From positions 3,944,001 through 4,008,000 of the forward strand of contig NZ_CP015124.1 of the NCBI RefSeq assembly GCF_001678945.1: a stretch of DNA of 64,000 nucleotides, given 5' to 3'. Made by a program: the position numbers and the translations under genes. The notes beneath the pieces are model-generated. The model worked only from the letters and a program-made list of their open reading frames with translations, made no database searches and had not been told where the DNA came from. This document shows, piece by piece, positions 50,914 through 58,516 of this stretch; the stretch's first letter is position 1; every line of letters begins with the position of its first letter. This DNA is from Phaeobacter gallaeciensis. Lineage in GTDB: Bacteria; Pseudomonadota; Alphaproteobacteria; Rhodobacterales; Rhodobacteraceae.

Positions 50914-51537
50914 GTGCCCGATTATTCTGCCCTCTCCAGTCCATCAGCCGTTGCCCGCGCCGGGGCGTTTCCGGCCGTACGTGACGGTGTAGCATGGCTC
51001 CGCTGGGTCATGCTTCAGGCTGCGATGTTTTGTGCCGCAGTTCTGCTGCTTGCGCAGGCGGCTATTGCGGATATCGCGCCGTTTGTCGGGGCCTACACCG
51101 GGTCGGTGATCGTCACCCATCCCGACGGCGAGAGCGAGCTGCGGGACATGAGCGTGACGATTGCTGAGGCCAAGAAGGGATTTACCGTCAAATGGAGCAC
51201 CGTCACCATCAAAGGGGGCGGCAACCGCAAGGCAAAAACCTATGAGATCAGTTTCGTGGACAGCGATCGGTCGGGGATTTTTGCCGCTGCGATGGAGCAG
51301 AACGTCTTTGGCCATGCCGTCCAGATGGATCCGATGAAAGGCGATCCCTACGTCTGGAGCCGGATTGCCGGAGATACCTTCACGGTGTTTTCAATGTTCA
51401 TCGCGCCGAACGGCGATTACGAGATGCAGCAATACGACCGCACCCTGGTCAAAGGGGGGCTGGATCTGAAGTATGTGGTCCATCGCAATGGTGAGCCGAC
51501 CCGGATGGTTTCGACCTTTCTGAAGCGTCAGGACTAA
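50914..51537 (+). CDS. secreted protein of unknown function
   Basis: 207-residue protein with a hydrophobic stretch ([19 protein letters not shown], residues ~32-50) followed by a likely signal-peptidase site, so it is exported; the start is GTG with AAGGAACG upstream. The rest is beta-rich ([48 protein letters not shown]), possibly a lipocalin-like or periplasmic beta-sandwich protein. No known domain recognised. Divergent from fumC. Confidence 0.8.
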   Translation: MPDYSALSSPSAVARAGAFPAVRDGVAWLRWVMLQAAMFCAAVLLLAQAAIADIAPFVGAYTGSVIVTHPDGESELRDMSVTIAEAKKGFTVKWSTVTIKGGGNRKAKTYEISFVDSDRSGIFAAAMEQNVFGHAVQMDPMKGDPYVWSRIAGDTFTVFSMFIAPNGDYEMQQYDRTLVKGGLDLKYVVHRNGEPTRMVSTFLKRQD

Positions 51538-51733
51538 CGCCGCGCCGTATTGCCTTGCTGTCCCCCGTCAGGGCTGGTTTTCGATGTAGAGTAGCCGCGC
51601 CGATGGCTGACGGTTCAAGCGGGCAAAGGCCCTATTTGGGGTATCTGAAAAAAACGCCACCCGTGACGTGCAAGAGATTTAGCCGTACTTCGCGATCTGG
51701 GTTTTTGGTGATCCGGCAGGCCGCGACCAGCAG

Positions 51734-52207
51734 TTACTTGCGGAAGCTGTCCAGCGATACCACCTCGGCGTCGGTTTTCTCCGCTGTCTCATCCGTAGTC
51801 GTATCTTCCTCGGGCGCGGTGATGTCTTCGGGCTGTTCGTCCTCGACGTCGTCCTCGGCGGTTTCGAACCGCAGGCCGAATTCGACGGAGGGGTCCACGA
51901 AGGTTTTGATCGCGTCGTAAGGAATATAGAGCGGCTCTGGCGTTTCACCGAAATTGAGCGTGACGGCAAAGCCATCCTGATCGACGGCAAGATTGTCATA
52001 CCAGTGCTGCATCACCACGGTCATTTCTTCCGGGTAGCGTTCGCGCAGCCAGTCGGCAAGCTGGGCATCGGGATGACGGGTGTCAAAGGTGATGAAGAAG
52101 TGATGATTGCCGGGCAGACCGTTGTCCGCCACATCCTGCAGGACGGTGCGGATCAGGCCGCGCATGGCGGAATGCATCAGGTTACCGTAGTCGATTTCTC
52201 GGGACAC
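51734..52207 (-). CDS. sspB: SspB-family ClpXP adaptor (alphaproteobacterial type)
   Basis: 157-residue protein. MSREIDYGNLMHSAMRGLIRTVL, the FFITFDTRHPDAQLADWLRERYP core, EEMTVVMQHWYDNLAV and LNFGETPEPLYIPYDAIKTFVDPSVEFGLRF are the SspB substrate-binding fold, which delivers ssrA-tagged proteins to the ClpXP protease. The C-terminal acidic tail ends in VVSLDSFRK, which matches the ClpX-binding (XB) motif region. The tmRNA that makes such tags is encoded 2.7 kb away. Confidence 0.93.
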   Translation of the reverse strand: MSREIDYGNLMHSAMRGLIRTVLQDVADNGLPGNHHFFITFDTRHPDAQLADWLRERYPEEMTVVMQHWYDNLAVDQDGFAVTLNFGETPEPLYIPYDAIKTFVDPSVEFGLRFETAEDDVEDEQPEDITAPEEDTTTDETAEKTDAEVVSLDSFRK

Positions 52208-52331
52208 GCTGAGACCCCTTTTTCTTTTCCCCCAGCATAGGGGATTCTCCGGGAAACGAAATAGTTACCGGGACCGATTTGTCAAAAAAAACAGCGGAAC
52301 GAAGGGGGCGTTTTCCGTTCTGGCACAGGGA

Positions 52332-53621
52332 TTACGGGAGCAGCAGATCGGGTGCAGCCGCAACTGCGAGCCCCGCCACAACCATAAGCGCCAGAAGCCA
52401 GAGCAGCCGCCCGCGCAGCGCGATGGTCGCGCCCGCTGCCACTGCTGTGAGAAACAGCGCCTCGGCGTCAAGGCTGCTCCAGTCCGGCACCACAAAGGAC
52501 AGCGGCCCGACCTGTGTCTGCGGCAGGTCGCGGAACAGGACGTGCAGCAGGAACCAGACCGACAGGTTGAGGATGACACCGGTCACCGCAGCGGTGATCG
52601 CCTTTAGCGCGCTGCCAAGGCGGGGATGCAGCGAGAGGCGCTCCACATAGGGGGCGGCGGTAAAGATCCACAGGAAGCAGGGCACGAAGGTCGCCCAGAG
52701 GGCCACCGCCCCGGCAGCCAGGAACACGGGCATCCCGCCGGTCGCCAGCCCGGCCAGCATCGCAATGAACTGGGTGACCAGGATCAGCGGTCCGGGGGTG
52801 GTTTCTGCAAGACCCAGCGCGTCGATCATCTGCCCGGCGGTGACCCAGCCATGCTGCTCGACCACGGTCTGGCTCATATAGGCGAGCACCGCATAGGCGC
52901 CGCCAAAGGTTACCACAGCGAGTTTGGCAAAGAACCAGCCAATGTCTGCCAGAAAGCCGAAGCCGGAAAAATGCAGCAGTGCCAGCGGCGTCAGCCAGAG
53001 AATGCTCCAGAAGGCAGCGACCCGCAGCGGCGATTGTGACCCGTGTCCCTTTGTGACTTCTGCCGGTGCCGCTGCCTGGCCTTTCACAAGACCAAACAGA
53101 CCTGCGCCCAGGACGACAACGGGAAAGGGCAGGCCAAGGAAAAACAACCCGACAAAGCCAAGTCCGGCGAGGGCCCAATCGGAGCCTTTGCTGAGGGCCT
53201 TCTTACTGAGCCGCCACAGGGCTTGCAGAACCACGATGATGACCGCTGCCTTGATCCCGGCAAAGGCGGCCTGAACCCCCGGCACGGTGCCAAAGGCAGC
53301 GTAAAGCCAGACCAATGCGGCAATAACTGCGGCGCCGGGCAGCACAAAGAGCAATCCGGCCAGAATCCCCCCAAAGGTGCCGCGCAGGCGCCAGCCGGTA
53401 TAGGTGCACAGCTGCATCGCCTCGGGGCCGGGCAGTAGCATGCAGAAGGAGAGACCACGCAGGAATTCATCTTCGCTGAGCCAGGGGCGCTGCTCCACCA
53501 GTTCGCGATGCATCAGGGCGATCTGGGCGGCGGGGCCGCCAAAGCTCAGCAGGCCGATACGAAGGAAAACGCGGAACAGATCGCGCAGATCCGGGCGGTC
53601 GGGCGTGAAACTGGCAGACAA
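52332..53621 (-). CDS. chrA: chromate efflux transporter ChrA
   Basis: 429-residue inner-membrane protein made of two CHR domains. The first has RIGLLSFGGPAAQIALMHRE and LLPGPEAMQLCTYTGWRL, the second LAVVTFGGAYAVLAYMSQ and LGLAETTPGPLILVTQFI; each is followed by about five helices. ChrA exports chromate or related oxyanions. No chrB or ferric-reductase gene is adjacent. Confidence 0.93.
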   Translation of the reverse strand: MSASFTPDRPDLRDLFRVFLRIGLLSFGGPAAQIALMHRELVEQRPWLSEDEFLRGLSFCMLLPGPEAMQLCTYTGWRLRGTFGGILAGLLFVLPGAAVIAALVWLYAAFGTVPGVQAAFAGIKAAVIIVVLQALWRLSKKALSKGSDWALAGLGFVGLFFLGLPFPVVVLGAGLFGLVKGQAAAPAEVTKGHGSQSPLRVAAFWSILWLTPLALLHFSGFGFLADIGWFFAKLAVVTFGGAYAVLAYMSQTVVEQHGWVTAGQMIDALGLAETTPGPLILVTQFIAMLAGLATGGMPVFLAAGAVALWATFVPCFLWIFTAAPYVERLSLHPRLGSALKAITAAVTGVILNLSVWFLLHVLFRDLPQTQVGPLSFVVPDWSSLDAEALFLTAVAAGATIALRGRLLWLLALMVVAGLAVAAAPDLLLP

Positions 53622-53716
53622 GTCGATCTCCGCGGCTGATCGGGGCAGGGTCTTGCATGCCTATATGGCAGCCGCGCCCGCGGAGACAGAAAAAACTAGC
53701 TTAGTCTGTGGAGGGA

Positions 53717-54163
53717 TTACTGAGCCCAGATCAATTGCTCGCCTGTGAGGCAGATCGGGAGGGAATCCTCGGGCAGCTGGCCAAGCTGCTCGAACATCTT
53801 CATGTAGTCTATGGTTGCAATAAGTTCTGTCACTATTGCTTCTTTGACCCGGGCGATGATCTGCCCGGTAAAGCGAACGTCATCCCCAGTTGCGGCGGAT
53901 TGCGCCTGCACGATCAACTTTACTGCAACCCATTCCCCCTGCTCGACAGGATAGGCGTATTCGAAGTGAATATTCTTTAGCAGGTCATTCAACGCGGTGA
54001 CCACTTCGCCATAGTTCTGTGGCGCAGCCAGCTCTGATATCGCTCCCTGCATCGTGGTGCCAGAATTGGAGAGGGCATTTATGGCGGCCGTGTCCGCTTC
54101 TTCCCAAAGCTCGTGAAACCATTGCTTTACAGTCTCAAGAACGCTGCCTGTCTGATGAGTCAT
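53717..54163 (-). CDS. NTF2/SnoaL-like protein, first of a tandem pair
   Basis: 148-residue protein of the SnoaL-like fold: VKQWFHELWEEADTAAINAL at the start, then strands VAVKLIVQAQSAATGDDVRFTGQI and a C-terminal LPICLTGEQLIW. A closely related protein lies 158 bp upstream (54322-54789), with which it shares the order of segments and the end pattern LPxDxxPICxTGxxLxW. Function unknown; relatives are polyketide cyclases or ester cyclases. Reads upstream on the minus strand, so the pair may form one transcript. Confidence 0.82.
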   Translation of the reverse strand: MTHQTGSVLETVKQWFHELWEEADTAAINALSNSGTTMQGAISELAAPQNYGEVVTALNDLLKNIHFEYAYPVEQGEWVAVKLIVQAQSAATGDDVRFTGQIIARVKEAIVTELIATIDYMKMFEQLGQLPEDSLPICLTGEQLIWAQ

Positions 54164-54321
54164 TCGTTGGGGTCTCGGTTGGTCAGAGTTGAAGTGTCAA
54201 TCCGGTACTTGTTACCAACAGTGAAGTCGAGAGGGCTTGTGGCTGCGAATCAACCACTTTTACGTGTGGGTGTTTTCTAGTGAAAATGATTGGGGTTGAA
54301 CTTATTTGCGAGGCTGGTGGT

Positions 54322-54789
54322 CTAAGGCGCCGCGGCGATGCTGTGGGATGTCTGTCTGACCCAATCGAGCCGCTGCCCGGTCATGCAGATCGGGATCGTG
54401 TCGGGCGGCAACAGGTCCATTTGCTCCAGCAGGCAGATATAATCGACGTGATTATAGGCTTCGGCGATCCTGCCGTTTTCGAACCGGGCCATGACCTGCC
54501 CTGAAACCTCAAGCGGGGCGCCCGTGTCGGTTCTTGAGGTGCGCACGACGAGAAAGGCTGAAACCCAGTCGCCTTCGGCGATCACCTTGGGCAGGTTCAC
54601 TTCAAACCGCCCGACCTGGGCCTGAAAGGTCATGATAAGGTCTCGGAAATCATCGATTCCCATCTGCATTTCAGGAACGATTCCCTTGGCGATGGTGTCC
54701 GGTGCAATGAAATCTGTGATCGCGTCCAGGTTTCCTTTTTCCCAGACCTCGGTATACCAGTTTCGCAAGCGTTGAGCGTTGGTCATCAC
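54322..54789 (-). CDS. NTF2/SnoaL-like protein, second of a tandem pair
   Basis: 155-residue paralogue of the gene at 53717-54163: LRNWYTEVWEKGNLDAITDFI, GDWVSAFLVVRTSRTDTGAPLEVSGQVMARF (parts cited) and an identical-looking end LPPDTIPICMTGQRLDW. The duplicates differ through most of the sequence, so the duplication is not recent. The tmRNA gene lies directly upstream on the same strand. No known function. Confidence 0.82.
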   Translation of the reverse strand: MMTNAQRLRNWYTEVWEKGNLDAITDFIAPDTIAKGIVPEMQMGIDDFRDLIMTFQAQVGRFEVNLPKVIAEGDWVSAFLVVRTSRTDTGAPLEVSGQVMARFENGRIAEAYNHVDYICLLEQMDLLPPDTIPICMTGQRLDWVRQTSHSIAAAP

Positions 54790-54870
54790 AGTTCTCCGTC
54801 TTGCGCATAGGATGCGCCCAGAGTCTGAATAAAACCTATACGGGTGCCTATGATCGTTGAGAAAGCTGGG

Positions 54871-55190
54871 GAAAAGTGCAGGTTTCTGTTGCCAGGTACC
54901 TGCGAACCCCGCCTAACGCGGCTAGGCGCTAGGACTTAAAGTCGGTTCGACTCGAACTGCTTACGCAGCCAGAGCAACCGGAGCACGATTGTCGTTTGCA
55001 ATTGTACTAGTTTCGCCGATAACGGTGGCAGACAGCCGAGACAAAGCTAACCCCTTTAGACGTTCGTCGATCCTGTTTCGGCCCCATGATCCCCAAACGA
55101 AGGATATATGGTGGAGCCGCCGGGTACCGCCCCCGGGTCCGATCCGCTTATTACGAGCGCGTTTATGTCCATAGTTCCACGAGGGAACAG
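54871..55190 (-). ncRNA. ssrA: transfer-messenger RNA, circularly permuted two-piece (alphaproteobacterial) type
   Basis: Read on the minus strand. The tag frame (54999 down to 54961) translates as ANDNRAPVALAA followed by TAA. The coding piece begins at 55085 with GGGGCCG and the adjoining AAACAGGATCGACGAACG, the usual tmRNA 5' region. The acceptor piece lies upstream of it and ends at 55109 with CGGCTCC-A-CCA; GGGGCCG pairs with CGGCTCC (one G-U) to form the acceptor stem, and the T stem is CCGGG/CCCGG. Because the acceptor piece precedes the coding piece, the gene is circularly permuted, with a ~23-nt linker to be removed. 5' and 3' ends are approximate; a hairpin with TTTT marks the 3' end. 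Rescues stalled ribosomes and tags proteins for proteolysis. Confidence 0.93.
54872..54903 (-). terminator. terminator of ssrA
   Basis: GCAGGT / ACCTGC stem (54878-54883 with 54898-54903) at the 3' end of the tmRNA precursor, followed on the minus strand by AC and four T (54875-54872). Confidence 0.75.
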
Positions 55191-55280
55191 TGAGAACATA
55201 GGTGCTGACCGGGCGGAGTTAAAGGGGCAAATCGGATAGACAGTGCGAATTTTGTGGGCCGAATTACCTGCGATCAGGCG

Positions 55281-56018
55281 TCAGGTTGAGACCGCCGCAG
55301 CACGTGCGGCGAAGACATCCGAGGCCAGCTTGCGCGTTTCCTTTTCCAGATCACTGAGGCCTTCGCTGGCAGCGGTGCCGTCACCGGATTCGATGGCATC
55401 CGCGATGCGTCCGTGCAAATCCACGATACGTGCACGGTCCCTTGCGGTGAAGGTGATCATGTTCATCAGCGGCTGCATTGCCTCGACTGCGCCAGCCAGC
55501 TGATAGGACAGGACTGGATTGCCCGCGCCATCGACGAGCGCCCGGTGAAAGGCAACATCCGAGGCGCAGAAGGCTTCATCGGTCAGGCCGGGCTGGGACT
55601 GGCGGAACATCTCGGTCCGCATCGTGGCCAGTTGATCGGCTGTGCGCCGCTGGGCCGACAAGGGCGCGCAGGCGCGCTCCAGCGCATAACGCGCTTCGCA
55701 GGCTGTGTCGAAACTGACCGCATTCATCGACAGCAGCAGGGTCGAGGTGGTCACCTGCTGGGGGTAGGCATCCTCAAAACTCAATCGGTTGACGAAGGCG
55801 CCGCCGGTGGCGCCGCGCTGCGTACGGATCAGCGATTGCGCCGCAAGCCGTTTCAACGCTTCGCGTACGGTCGGGCGGGACACCTGAAAATGATCGGCCA
55901 GTTCGGCCTCGGAAGGAAGTCGTTCATCGACGATCAGCTGACCGCCAATAATCGCGTCCTTGATTGCCTGTGCGATTTGCACAGAGAGGTCGTCGGAACT
56001 GGAAGGGTCGATTTTCAT
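55281..56018 (-). CDS. GntR (FadR-type) regulator of the dmdA locus
   Basis: 245-residue repressor-type protein. The winged-helix domain (residues ~10-75: LPSEAELADHFQVSRPTVREALKRL) is followed by an all-helical FCD ligand domain (about 95-235) with SDVAFHRALVDGAGNP supplying metal/ligand residues. In other roseobacters a GntR gene sits beside dmdA in the same way. The start at 56018 (MKIDPSS) is preferred; in-frame ATGs at 56048 and 56054 are alternatives. The twin TGTCAGACA-type repeats between it and dmdA are the likely operator. The effector could be DMSP, acrylate or a related metabolite; that is inference. Confidence 0.9.
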   Translation of the reverse strand: MKIDPSSSDDLSVQIAQAIKDAIIGGQLIVDERLPSEAELADHFQVSRPTVREALKRLAAQSLIRTQRGATGGAFVNRLSFEDAYPQQVTTSTLLLSMNAVSFDTACEARYALERACAPLSAQRRTADQLATMRTEMFRQSQPGLTDEAFCASDVAFHRALVDGAGNPVLSYQLAGAVEAMQPLMNMITFTARDRARIVDLHGRIADAIESGDGTAASEGLSDLEKETRKLASDVFAARAAAVST

Positions 56019-56079
56019 GGGTACTGTCCTGTCGATATCCGGCGTCATTACCATATCGTGAGGGGCTGTAAAAATCATT

Positions 56080-56103
56080 TGTCAGACATTTAAAAGTCTG
56101 ACA
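56080..56103. promoter_or_regulatory. twin operator of the GntR regulator
   Basis: TGTCAGAC (56080-56087) and GTCTGACA (56096-56103) form an inverted repeat with an 8-bp AT-rich spacer; TGTCAGACA is itself a near-palindromic FadR/GntR-style site (TGTC-N-GACA). It lies 62 bp before the regulator start and 123 bp before dmdA, so it can control both. Confidence 0.68.
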
Positions 56104-56193
56104 TTTGAGAAACAAGCGTTGAGTCGCGGTTTCCGACCCTTGGGTGAAGCGTAAAACCCCTGTTCCGGTGAGGATGAGTAGGACCGCAGGCTA

Positions 56194-56214
56194 CTGGGCA
56201 ACGCGCCTTGCCAG
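56194..56214 (+). promoter_or_regulatory. hairpin abutting the dmdA ribosome site
   Basis: CTGGGCAA / TTGCCAG pair with one bulged G around a 6-base loop. The GGAGGA Shine-Dalgarno follows directly and the ATG is 7 bases later. It may affect translation of dmdA; it matches no riboswitch known to me. Confidence 0.4.
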
Positions 56215-56226
56215 GGAGGATTTGCA

Positions 56227-57330
56227 ATGGCACTGATTTCACCGTCGCGTCGGCTGCGGCGCACCCCGTTTTCCCAAGGTGTGGAAGAGGCCGGAGTGCG
56301 CGCCTACACCGTTTACAACCACATGCTGCTGCCCACGGTTTTCGAAAGCGTCGAGGCGGATTACCATCATCTGAAGAACCATGTTCAGGTCTGGGATGTG
56401 GCCTGCGAGCGCCAGGTGGAATTGCGCGGACCTGATGCCGGGCGGCTGATGCAGATGCTGACCCCGCGCGATCTGCGCGGGATGACGGCAGGCCAGTGTT
56501 TCTACGTGCCCATCGTCGATGAAACCGGCGGCATGCTGAACGATCCCGTGGCGGTTAAGCTGGCCGAGGACCGCTGGTGGATCTCCATCGCGGACAGCGA
56601 CCTTCTTTACTGGGTCAAGGGTATCGCCAATGGCTGGCGTCTGGATGTGCTGGTGGACGAACCCGATGTCTCACCGCTGGCCGTGCAGGGACCAAAGGCC
56701 GAGGAGCTGATGGTGCGCGTCTTTGGTGAAAGCATCCGCAATATCCGCTTCTTCCGCTTCGGGGTCTATCAGTTCCAGGGTCATGATCTGGTCATTGCGC
56801 GCTCGGGGTATTCCAAACAGGGCGGGTTCGAGATCTACGTGGAGGGCAGCGAATTTGGCATGCCACTGTGGCGCAAGCTGTTCGAGGCGGGTGAGGATCT
56901 GCAGGTGCGTGCGGGTTGTCCGAACCTGATCGAACGGATCGAGGGCGGCTTGCTGAGCTATGGTAACGACATGACCGACGACAACACGCCACATGAATGT
57001 GGTCTGGGCCGGTTCTGCAATACCCATACGGCGATTGGCTGTATCGGCCGGGATGCGCTGTTGCGGGTGGCCAAGGAAGGGCCGGTGCAGCAGATCCGCC
57101 CGATTGCCATCGACGGCGATGCCGTGCCACCCTGTACTCAGTTCTGGCCGGTGTTTGCTGGCGGTCGTCCGGCGGGGCGAATTTCCTCGGCGGCCTGGTC
57201 GCCCGATTTCCGCACCAATGTGGCAATCGGCATGATCCGCATGACTCATTGGGATGCGGGCTCAAGACTTGAGGTAGAAACACCCGACGGTATGCGCACG
57301 GCCACCGTGCGCGAGAAATTCTGGATGTGA
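56227..57330 (+). CDS. dmdA: dimethylsulfoniopropionate demethylase
   Basis: 367-residue GcvT-fold enzyme that transfers a methyl group from DMSP to tetrahydrofolate, giving methylmercaptopropionate; the entry step of the demethylation pathway in marine bacteria. The sequence follows known DmdA proteins closely: SRRLRRTPFSQGVEEAGV, YNHMLLPTVFESVEADY, VWDVACERQVELRG, WWISIADSDLLYW, ARSGYSKQGGFEIYVEG, NLIERIEGGLLSYGNDM. Length matches (about 365). ATG follows GGAGGA. Under GntR control with acuI 16 bp downstream. Assignment over a plain aminomethyltransferase is supported by these conserved stretches and by the neighbours. Confidence 0.94.
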   Translation: MALISPSRRLRRTPFSQGVEEAGVRAYTVYNHMLLPTVFESVEADYHHLKNHVQVWDVACERQVELRGPDAGRLMQMLTPRDLRGMTAGQCFYVPIVDETGGMLNDPVAVKLAEDRWWISIADSDLLYWVKGIANGWRLDVLVDEPDVSPLAVQGPKAEELMVRVFGESIRNIRFFRFGVYQFQGHDLVIARSGYSKQGGFEIYVEGSEFGMPLWRKLFEAGEDLQVRAGCPNLIERIEGGLLSYGNDMTDDNTPHECGLGRFCNTHTAIGCIGRDALLRVAKEGPVQQIRPIAIDGDAVPPCTQFWPVFAGGRPAGRISSAAWSPDFRTNVAIGMIRMTHWDAGSRLEVETPDGMRTATVREKFWM

Positions 57331-57346
57331 AACGAGGGGAAGCATG

Positions 57347-58339
57347 ATGTTCAACGCATTGGTCGTGAATAAGGACGAGGACACCGGAAAGACATCTGCG
57401 GCGGTCGAGCAGATCAGCCTTGATGACCTGCCCGAGGCCGAGGTGACGGTGGCGGTGGACTATTCCACCGTGAACTACAAGGACGGGCTCTGCATCGGCC
57501 CTGGTGGCGGTCTGGTCCGCAAATACCCGCATATTCCCGGCATCGACTTTGCCGGTACGGTCGAGGCGTCTTCGGATGCGCGTTACAAGGCGGGGGACAA
57601 GGTGGTCCTGACCGGCTGGCGCGTGGGAGAGGCCCATTGGGGCGGTTATTCGCAAAAGGCCCGTGTGCGCGCCGATTGGCTGGTACCGCTGCCCGAAGGG
57701 CTGACAACCCGCCAGGCGATGGCAGTGGGAACCGCTGGGTTCACCGCCATGCTGGCGGTCATGGCGCTGGAGGATCACGGGCTGCAAAAGGACCACGGTC
57801 CGGTTCTGGTGACAGGCGCCGCCGGTGGGGTTGGCTCTGTTGCAACTGCGATTCTGGCTAATCTCGGCTATGAGGTCGCGGCCGTGACCGGCCGTCCGGA
57901 GACTGCGGATTACCTGCGCAGCCTTGGCGCGACACAGATCGTGGCCCGTGAAGAAATCAATGAGACGGTCAAACGCCCGCTGGAAAGCGAAACCTGGGCA
58001 GGCTGCGTTGATGCGGTTGGCGGGGCGATGCTGGCCCGTGTGCTGGGGCAGATGAAATACGGTGCCTCCGTTGCGGCGGTGGGTCTTGCTGGTGGGGCGA
58101 ACCTGCCCGCAACTGTGGTGCCCTTCCTTTTGCGCGGGGTGAACCTGCTGGGTATCGATTCCGTCATGCAGCCCTATGACAACCGCCTGCGCGCCTGGGA
58201 GCGGATCGCAACGGATCTGCCGATGGACAAGCTGGAAGCGATGATCCAGTCCGCAACTCTGCAGGATCTGCCGCAACTGGGCGCAGACATCCTCAAAGGG
58301 CAGGTCAAAGGCCGCGTCGTGGTGGATGTGAACGGGTAA
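57347..58339 (+). CDS. acuI: acryloyl-CoA reductase (NADPH)
   Basis: 330-residue zinc-independent medium-chain reductase that turns toxic acryloyl-CoA into propionyl-CoA during DMSP and acrylate use. The start MFNALVVNKDEDTGKTSAAV is typical of AcuI; YSTVNYKDGLCIGPGGGLVRKYPHIPGIDFAGTVE and VTGAAGGVGSVATAIL (NADPH loop) are clear, and the Cys/His zinc ligands of alcohol dehydrogenases are absent. ATG codons at 57344 and 57347 are both possible; GAGGGG lies upstream. Directly follows dmdA, ends in a strong terminator. Confidence 0.95.
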   Translation: MFNALVVNKDEDTGKTSAAVEQISLDDLPEAEVTVAVDYSTVNYKDGLCIGPGGGLVRKYPHIPGIDFAGTVEASSDARYKAGDKVVLTGWRVGEAHWGGYSQKARVRADWLVPLPEGLTTRQAMAVGTAGFTAMLAVMALEDHGLQKDHGPVLVTGAAGGVGSVATAILANLGYEVAAVTGRPETADYLRSLGATQIVAREEINETVKRPLESETWAGCVDAVGGAMLARVLGQMKYGASVAAVGLAGGANLPATVVPFLLRGVNLLGIDSVMQPYDNRLRAWERIATDLPMDKLEAMIQSATLQDLPQLGADILKGQVKGRVVVDVNG

Positions 58340-58367
58340 CGGAAACACCGTTTTTCTGAGACGAAGG

Positions 58368-58403
58368 GAGCGCGCAGGGCTGATACTGCGCGCTCTTTCT
58401 TTT
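58368..58403 (+). terminator. intrinsic terminator of dmdA-acuI
   Basis: Perfect 10-bp stem GAGCGCGCAG / CTGCGCGCTC with an 8-base loop, then TTTCTTTT, 28 bp after the acuI stop. It separates the DMSP genes from the aminotransferase. Confidence 0.9.
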
Positions 58404-58516
58404 GGCTACACATCTGGCGCCTCACGCTGCAGGACGGTTCCACCGCGTACCGGCGCTTGACCTTGCACGGCAAGATCTGCATCCCTTTTGCGAACACAAA
58501 AGCAGGGGAATGACAG

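Noticed and set aside
54989-55174. 61-codon plus-strand open frame
   Set aside because: It lies inside the tmRNA gene on the opposite strand.
56104-56226. Tetrahydrofolate or glycine riboswitch in the dmdA leader
   Set aside because: Consensus cores are absent; only a simple hairpin beside the ribosome site can be supported.
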